From: an uncultured Clostridia bacterium
Lineage (GTDB): Bacteria; Bacillota; Clostridia; TANB77; CAG-508
Assembly (NCBI GenBank): GCA_934182465.1
Contig: CAKPRG010000009.1
Coordinates: 1 to 47,792 of the forward strand
DNA length: 47,792 bases
Direction: 5' to 3'
Shown piece after piece: positions 42,501 through 47,792 of this stretch. Position 1 is the first letter of the stretch, and each line of letters opens with the position of its first letter. The translations under genes were made by a program, and so were the position numbers. Under the pieces are notes generated by a model that saw nothing but the letters and a program-made list of their open reading frames with translations, had not been told where the DNA came from and made no database searches.

Positions 42501-43502
42501 ATGAGTTTTACAATAATTAGAAATATCAAACATAAGTCTAATACTTTAAATTTAGCATTTAGACATAATGAACGAAGAAATACTAATTACTCAAATAAAG
42601 ATATTGATAAATCTAAAGGAAAACAAAATTATTCAATTAAAGCTTGTAATGTTCCATATTCAAAAAGAGTTAATCAATTAAGAAATGAATATCACTTAAA
42701 AGGTCAACTTAAAACAACTAGTAATATTGCTTGTGAATATATCATTACTTCTAGTAAAGAATTCTTTGAAGAAATTGGAGTTGCTGAAACCAAAAGATAT
42801 TTTGAAACAGCATACAAGTTTGTTGCAAATTATAAAAAATTAGGTGAACAATATATTATTTCAGCTAAAGTACACATGGATGAAACAACACCACACATGC
42901 ACACAGTATTTCTACCAGTAGTTCATACTAAAAATAAAAATGGTAATCCAATAGAAAAACTTTCTTGTTCAGACTTTTGGAAAGGCAAAAATAGTTATAA
43001 AAATCTTCAAGATAATTTTCACTCTTATATGGTTCGTAGTGGATTTGATTTAGAACGTGGTAAAAATCACGAGAATGAACATATTCCTATTGAAAAGTTA
43101 AAAGTGATAACTAATCATGAAGTACAAAAATACGAGCTTAATTCTCAAAAGAACGAGTAAGAACTTGTAACAAACAACATTGAAGAATTACGAAATGATT
43201 ATCGTAGAGTTATAAGAAAATTTAACACCTTAGCTCAACAATATACAAGAATAAAAGTAATTAATGATTCAACTTTAGAAGAAATCGAAAGAGTTAAAAA
43301 GAAATGCGATACTCTTGAAGAAGAATGTACAAAAACAAAAAGTGAAAATTTGCAATTACGAAATTACATTCACAAAGCTTTAGAATATGTAAGTATACTT
43401 TTTGACTTCCCTATCGATCGACTAAAGAGATTAATTAAAGAATATATTATAAAAAATAAGGAGAATAAAAAATATGAAAGAGAAAATGAAAGAATTAGAT
43501 AA
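42501..43502 (+). pseudogene. MobV-type relaxase, interrupted by an in-frame stop
   Basis: Relaxases nick the transfer origin and lead the DNA strand into a recipient. From ATG 42501 (good AAAGGAG) the first 219 residues show the MobV/Pre pattern: SFTIIRNIKHKSN, the Asn-rich NERRNTNYSNKDID, and the metal-binding motif IISAKVHMDETTPHMHTVFLPV with its HMDE and PHMH histidines. FLPVVHTKNKNGNPIEKLS and GFDLERG follow. A TAA at 43158-43160 stops the frame, but the same frame then runs open to 43502. It encodes a heptad-rich coiled coil (EELRNDYRRVIRKFN, LEEIERVKKKCDTLEEEC) as expected for the C-terminus, about 333 codons in all. The tail overlaps the next gene by 29 bases. The nuclease domain itself is intact. 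Confidence 0.85.
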
Positions 43503-43773
43503 TAACCCATTAGGAATTGAATTTATTGAAACTACAGAAAAAGAAAGAAAAAATTTAACAAAAACACTTATTGCTTATGGTATTAGCAATTTAGATAATC
43601 CATTTAAAAATATTACTGTTCATGAAGTTGCAAAAGATTTACATATAGGAAAAAATAAAGCTTACGAAATCTTTAAAAGAAAAGACTTCCCTGCTATAAC
43701 AATTGGTCGTACTTGGCAAGTAATGTATCTAGCTTATCTTATATGGAAACATGACAACTCTAGAAAAGTCTAG
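43474..43773 (+). CDS. Excisionase-like helix-turn-helix protein
   Basis: The 99-residue protein ends in an excisionase-type winged helix: NITVHEVAKDLHIGKNKAYEIFKRKDFPAITIGRTWQVMYLAYLIWKHDNSRK. The N-terminal 40 residues are charged. Small DNA-binding proteins like this bend DNA at attachment sites and steer a tyrosine integrase to excision. GGAG lies before the ATG, which overlaps the end of the relaxase frame. The integrase follows immediately, with AGGAGG overlapping this gene's TAG region. It appears intact, unlike its neighbours. Confidence 0.8.
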   Translation: MKEKMKELDNNPLGIEFIETTEKERKNLTKTLIAYGISNLDNPFKNITVHEVAKDLHIGKNKAYEIFKRKDFPAITIGRTWQVMYLAYLIWKHDNSRKV

Positions 43774-43785
43774 GAGGTGATTATT

Positions 43786-44994
43786 ATATCAAGACAACCT
43801 AGAAGGTGTACATTATAATTCTGCAAAAAAAAATTGGACAACCTCTTATAATCTCATAGACTTGGAAACAGGACTAGAAAGAAGAGTTAGAAAATCTTTC
43901 CCTACTCAAGAATTAGCAAGACAACATTTAGATGAAATTTTATTACAAAAAAATAATAAACTTTTCATCGAACATAATGGTATACCACTTTTAACATTAA
44001 TGAAAATATTACTACAGAAAAAAGTGGATTCAAATTTAATAACTGACAGAGCTTATGCTAGAATTATGGATACACTTAGAATAATTAAAAAATCTTATTT
44101 AGCTACAAAAAACATAAATGAAATTTCTACTGAAGAAATTCAAGCATTCTTAAATTCATTAACCGAAAAATATAGCAATTCTTCTATACAAAAATTTATT
44201 TTCAATTTAAAAATGCTTTTGAATATTGTTTAAATAAAGGCTATATTCATCAAAACCCAATGTTTGAAACAGTAAAACCCAAAAGCAAAAAAGAAGATAA
44301 AGTTTTTAGAGCTTTAGAAGTTGAAGAACAAAAAGCACTAACAGATTATTTATTAAGCACAAACCTTTACGATACCCCTTACAAAAATGTATTTCTAATA
44401 CAACTTTATATTGGACTTCGTGTTGGTGAAGCACTTGCTTTAAAAAATAGTGATATCGATTTAAAAAGAAGAATTTTATCAGTAAACAGAACTTTAACTA
44501 CAGACAAAAACGATAAAGTTTGTATTTGAAAATCAACAAAGACTTATGCTGGAAAAAGAGAACTACCTATTCCCGATTTTATACTACCTTATATATTAGA
44601 ACAAATGCATGTCGCAAAAGATAATTTGGATGAAATGTTATTCTTAACTCCAGATGAAGGACTTGTTCTTCATTCTACTATAAACAGAAAACTAAAAAGC
44701 ATTGCAAAACAGGTTGGAATTGATAAAAATATTTCTACTCACTGCTTAAGACATACATATGGTACAAGATGTATTGAATCTGGTATGAGAGCTGTTGCAC
44801 TTCAAAGGTTAATGGGACACACAGATATTAATGTTACTTTAAACACTTATACTACTATATTCAACAAATACAAAGAAGAATAACTTCGAAAAGTTAATGA
44901 ATATTACTTAAATAATGAAATTTTTAATAATAATCTTTTAGATTCCGAATATATTTGTAATAATATAGCAGAAAATTATGACAAAATGTTGTAA
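43786..44994 (+). pseudogene. Tyrosine recombinase (integrase) with five lesions
   Basis: Conserved integrase sequence runs across the region but is broken repeatedly. After AGGAGG the expected ATG is ATA (43786), then SRQPRR. One extra base near 43806-43808 shifts the frame before HYNSAKKNW. One A is lost from the run at 44209-44213, between FNLK and AFEYCLNKGY. TGA at 44527-44529 replaces a sense codon before KSTKTYAGKRELPIP. TAA at 44881-44883 interrupts the end before LRKVNEYYLNN. Catalytic parts are recognisable: the arm-binding N-terminus, the core-binding ISTEEIQAFLNSL, the Arg of QLYIGLRVGEALAL, HCLRHTYGTR, LMGHTD and the Tyr of NTYT. Restored length is about 400 codons. The gene cannot make an active enzyme. 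Confidence 0.9.
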
Positions 44995-45062
44995 AAAATA
45001 TAACAAAATGTTGCAGAAAAGTCATGTAAAAATGTTGACATTTTACAATTTTGGAATATAAT
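44983..45062 (+). promoter_or_regulatory. Consensus promoter with operator-like repeats
   Basis: TTGACA (45035-45040), a 16-base spacer and TATAAT (45057-45062) match both consensus hexamers perfectly. AAAATGTTG occurs three times (44983-44991, 45005-45013, 45029-45037), spaced 22 and 24 bases, with the last overlapping the -35. A near-dyad TGTAAAAATGT/ACATTTTACA (45026-45047) also covers the -35. This layout suggests a repressed or co-operatively regulated strong promoter. Confidence 0.7.
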
Positions 45063-45117
45063 AATTATAAAGAATTCATAATTCTTTGTGCATATATTCA
45101 AAAAGGAGGTTGATAAT

Positions 45118-45210
45118 ATGTATCAAGATTGGATGGCAAATACTCCAATTTTTGGAGAAATCAAAAATGTTTATATAGGTGAAGAAACAAATTCCGAAAA
45201 TAAAAAATAA
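45118..45210 (+). CDS. Predicted 30-residue peptide
   Basis: The frame reads MYQDWMANTPIFGEIK, then NVYIGEETNSENKK, then TAA. It is acidic-to-neutral and amphipathic, with no leader or membrane helix. Evidence that it is a real gene is positional: AAAGGAGG at seven to eight bases from the ATG, a perfect consensus promoter 55 bases upstream, and a perfect 26-base palindromic terminator 22 bases downstream. I recognise no family. It could be a regulatory or signalling peptide or a small toxin, but nothing in the sequence decides this. It sits between the dead integrase and an opposing membrane-protein gene. Confidence 0.6.
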   Translation: MYQDWMANTPIFGEIKNVYIGEETNSENKK

Positions 45211-45231
45211 AATAATTTTCCAATATAAAAC

Positions 45232-45257
45232 AAGACTCTTACAATTGTAAGAGTCTT
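45232..45257. terminator. Perfect palindromic bidirectional terminator
   Basis: Bases 45232-45257 are a perfect 26-base palindrome (AAGACTCTTACAA and its complement) followed by ATTTTTTT. It ends the 30-residue peptide gene and also the opposing membrane-protein gene, whose stop lies at 45264. Confidence 0.85.
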
Positions 45258-45263
45258 ATTTTT

Positions 45264-46220
45264 TTATATTTTTCTCATTTCCAAATTACTTTCTTCATAT
45301 CTTTTTATATTTCTTCTTTTTTCCAATCTTAAATTCGTTTTATACATTTCTTTCCATTCATTATAAACGTAAATTATATTTGTATATAATTTATCCACGG
45401 AATTAGTATTTAATATGGAAATTTCAAAATACAAATTTCTAATAGATTTTAAAAACATTTGATGTAATGACTGATAAATAAAAATAGAATCTGCTGCTTT
45501 ACTTGAAATATCCATGCATAAATATTCTAATTGATTTAATACTTTTCTTTCAAATACTAAAAAATGATATGGTTTATTAATTTTTATTATAAAATCACTT
45601 ATTTTCTTCCAATCTTTATTTTCTGGTTCAACATCTTTCATATATTCAATAAATTCATTTTCGTTCATATCATTATTCATCTTATATAAAATTAAATGAT
45701 ATATATTGTCTAACACTTTTGATTTAACTTTTATTAAATTTTTATAAACAGTAACTATATCATCATTATTATATAATTCTCTAATTTCTATTACATTAAA
45801 ATATTTTAACCTTTCATCAATCTTATCATTAGGTATATATTGGCTTAAAAATGATTTTTGTATTACTTCATTTACAATACTCAAGTCTTCTACTATGTTA
45901 TTAGAAAATTCTTTTGCTATATTACTTGCTTTTTCTTGTTTCTTAATTTGTAAATTCTTTTTATATTGAAAAATAGCCCATCCAGCTGTATATGGCAATG
46001 CAATTGTAGTTATCCATTGAGCCCAATTATCAAGAGAAATTCCAAAAAAAATTAATTGTTGTGATTCAATTTTTTCTGGATTTTCTAATTCAAATAAAAA
46101 TATACATAAAAGCAAAATAAAAAATATAACAATTAGTCTAACTGATTTTATTTTTATATAAATTTTTTTTATTTTTTCTGTAATAATATCCTTAAATTCT
46201 TCAAAAAAATCATAAACCAT
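45264..46220 (-). CDS. Unknown two-helix membrane protein
   Basis: I do not recognise the family with confidence. The 318-residue protein has a charged N-terminus, a strong membrane helix at about 27-46 (RLIVIFFILLLCIFLFEL) and a second at about 66-86 (NWAQWITTIALPYTAGWAIF). A long cytoplasmic helical domain of about 230 residues follows, rich in Lys, Glu and Asn. The architecture resembles cargo proteins of mobile elements such as DUF4760-type proteins, but this is only a general likeness. It lies between the 30-residue peptide gene and the tRNA-Gly gene, inside the candidate island, and shares a terminator with the peptide gene. No ribosome binding site of clear strength precedes the ATG. 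Confidence 0.65.
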   Translation of the reverse strand: MVYDFFEEFKDIITEKIKKIYIKIKSVRLIVIFFILLLCIFLFELENPEKIESQQLIFFGISLDNWAQWITTIALPYTAGWAIFQYKKNLQIKKQEKASNIAKEFSNNIVEDLSIVNEVIQKSFLSQYIPNDKIDERLKYFNVIEIRELYNNDDIVTVYKNLIKVKSKVLDNIYHLILYKMNNDMNENEFIEYMKDVEPENKDWKKISDFIIKINKPYHFLVFERKVLNQLEYLCMDISSKAADSIFIYQSLHQMFLKSIRNLYFEISILNTNSVDKLYTNIIYVYNEWKEMYKTNLRLEKRRNIKRYEESNLEMRKI

Positions 46221-46622
46221 ATTTTCTCACCCCACTATTAATTCAAGCATATTATATAAAGTTATTTGTCATTTTGCAACAATTTTCATTCAAATATTTA
46301 ATTAAATTTTTACTTCCGACTTTCTTACCCAAGTCCGCTTCCGATTTTGTGAAACTAAACATCTGTTGCCAACATTTATATCTGTAAACCTTACTTGATT
46401 ACATAATATTTTCTACACCTATTGCAAATACTAACTTCTTTTTATTTTTGCCAACAAAATAGCTTCCGACCAAGATTATTTTTTAGTGTTGTTGTCAGGT
46501 TTGTCGGCTATTTTTCATTATCTCTCAATTTCATGGTGTGTTATTACATATTAAAAATGCTCACTTTTCAAGCATTTCTGGGACGTACTAAAACGCTGAA
46601 AGTACTGAAAAATAAGCTTTTT
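46221..46622. other. Non-coding right end of the island
   Basis: No gene is visible. CTTCCGAY occurs three times in the same orientation (46313-46320, 46338-46345, 46463-46470) and TTGCCAACA twice (46366-46374, 46448-46456). A possible hairpin pairs AAAATAG..CCGAC (from about 46456) with GTCGG..CTATTTT (ending about 46517). Short direct repeats beside an attachment site are what integrase arm-binding sites look like, so these are candidates. CTTCCGAC also occurs in the anticodon arm of the adjacent tRNA. Confidence 0.4.
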
Positions 46623-46696
<74 letters not shown>

Positions 46697-46778
46697 ATTT
46701 ATGAAATATAAGTATATTATAGTATAATATACTTATATTTTCAAGTACACAACTTATTATAGTTATTTTAACAACTTA

Positions 46779-47384
46779 TTATATCGATTTTAAAATAAAT
46801 TCTATAACTTCATCAGTATAATCTTTTTCTTTTTGATTTTTTCTATCTTCTTCTGTAAGTTCTACCAAGTATTTATTAAATTGAGGTACTATGCTTATTG
46901 AATCTAAAGGATAGCCCGGATTTCTTTTTTCACAAGGTTCTTCAACAAAATAAAAATGATCTTTACTCCAAGAAAACTCTTTACTTCCATGTGAAGAGCA
47001 AACTACCATACCATATACCCATTTTGCAGTTAGTTTTCCACCATTTTCCTTTACTAAATTAGTATAATATTCTATCATTTCATCATCTGTTAATTCTTTT
47101 CCATTAACTCTTCTAACATAAGTACCAGGTTGTTTATCTTCTGGTAGTTCTTCTATAAATAAACTATTATCCATACCTATTGTTGGAATTGAAGTTGCAT
47201 CATAATATGATTTTGCTTTTATATAAGCATTTTCTATTGAATTTTTTCCTGTTTCCTTTATATCTAATTTTATTTCTAAATCTTTTAATGTAATTAGTTC
47301 TATTCCATGTTTTTCTAATGGTTCTTTATATTTTAGAACTTTTGCTGGATTATTAGTTGCAAACAATACTCTTAACATATTCAT
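46779..47384 (-). CDS. HAM1/RdgB-family nucleoside triphosphate pyrophosphatase
   Basis: House-cleaning enzyme that hydrolyses non-canonical purine NTPs (ITP, XTP) to monophosphates. The 201-residue protein begins MNMLRVLFATNNPAKVLKY with the NTP-binding T-NN-K pattern. It then shows ETGKNSIENAYIKAKSYYDAT and IPTIGMDNSLFIEEL (usual form: ADDSGLxV), so the metal-binding Asp is kept but the motif is divergent. PGTYVRRVNG follows. The later region is unlike typical RdgB, so substrate may differ. A small hairpin (TAAGTG..CACTTA) lies directly before the start, and no strong ribosome binding site is seen; the third codon ATG (47378) is an alternative start. It lies between the two tRNA-Gly genes. 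Confidence 0.8.
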   Translation of the reverse strand: MNMLRVLFATNNPAKVLKYKEPLEKHGIELITLKDLEIKLDIKETGKNSIENAYIKAKSYYDATSIPTIGMDNSLFIEELPEDKQPGTYVRRVNGKELTDDEMIEYYTNLVKENGGKLTAKWVYGMVVCSSHGSKEFSWSKDHFYFVEEPCEKRNPGYPLDSISIVPQFNKYLVELTEEDRKNQKEKDYTDEVIEFILKSI

Positions 47385-47716
47385 ATTTTATAAGTGATTT
47401 TTCACTTATTTCCTTTCCTATTTTTTAATATTATATTATAAAAATATATGTATTTCAATATATCTAATTATACAAATTACATTTTAAAAACTAAAAAAAA
47501 CTAGTGGAACTAGGTTTATTAATGATGTTCAAAAAACACAAATTTTATAGTTTTTTTAGTAAAATGATAAAATGTCAAAAAAGTATTAAAGTGAAGTACT
47601 TTTGCAAGAACTTCACCCCAACTATTGACAAAGAACCTGCATAGATTTTGTATAAAACAATAAGAAATTGAAAAAAGCCATCATACTAGACCGTTCTAAT
47701 ACAATGACCAATTTGA
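47385..47716. other. Non-coding spacer with one hairpin
   Basis: No gene is visible. GTGAAGT-A-CTT (47591-47600) pairs with AAG-A-ACTTCAC (47606-47616) around a TTGC-type loop, giving a compact hairpin with one A-A mismatch. No T run follows directly on either strand. The rest is AT-rich spacer. Confidence 0.5.
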
Positions 47717-47790
<74 letters not shown>

Positions 47791-47792
47791 AT

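Noticed and set aside
44527..44529. In-frame TGA in the integrase as a recoded Trp or other sense codon.
   Set aside because: The gene also has a lost start, two frameshifts and a TAA, so decay is sufficient. No other gene here needs TGA read-through.

Overview
This is a 47.8 kb stretch of a very AT-rich bacterial chromosome. The gene set points to an uncultured, probably gut-dwelling, spore-forming member of the Clostridia (Bacillota). It has the Gram-positive order rimP-nusA-ylxR-ylxQ-infB-rbfA-nrnA, a dipicolinate synthase A subunit, two small spore-coat-like proteins, strong AGGAGG ribosome binding sites and no outer-membrane genes. No rRNA or CRISPR array is present. Two tRNA-Gly genes lie at the right end. 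Nearly all long genes are on the minus strand.

Region 1 (1-4.5 kb) holds enolase, a divergent RluA-type pseudouridine synthase that looks leaderless, two small spore-coat-like genes, and a cysteine-hydrolase-like gene of foreign composition. Region 2 (4.5-19.9 kb) holds cell-envelope and housekeeping genes. A five-gene unit, cysS-femX-alr(frameshifted)-DUF1189-ftsH, is followed upstream by a class A penicillin-binding protein with an unusual C-terminal tail, then dprA, folD, an SH3 membrane protein, uppP, dpaA and a TPR membrane protein. Region 3 (20-38.4 kb) holds the translation/RNA operon, an unknown coiled-coil protein, a 2,4-diaminopentanoate-dehydrogenase-like enzyme, a LonB-type protease, the tsaB-rimI and tsaE genes for tRNA t6A and ribosomal-protein acetylation, a GtrII-like membrane protein and an ABC-F ATPase.

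Region 4 (39.2-46.6 kb) is the most interesting part. It looks like a decayed integrative mobilizable element. The CCA end and acceptor stem of the tRNA-Gly gene at 46623-46696 are repeated at 39186-39205 (17 of 20 bases, the first 11 identical). Between these sites lie, left to right: a promoter and a 45-residue Ser/Ala/Lys-rich basic protein; a convergent 56-residue basic protein translationally coupled to a DUF6338-like membrane protein; a restriction-modification remnant fused by deletion; a cluster of four TTGCA-N5-TGCAA-type dyads; a MobV-type relaxase broken by a stop codon; an intact excisionase-like gene; a tyrosine integrase with five separate lesions; a 30-residue peptide gene with a near-ideal promoter; and a two-helix membrane protein. 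The mobility genes are dead, but the small cargo genes still have intact promoters, ribosome binding sites and terminators, so they may still be used.

Two wider signals also stand out. An approximately 159-base intergenic repeat able to form three hairpins occurs twice nearly complete and once as a fragment. No intact gene in the window ends in TGA; all use TAA or TAG.
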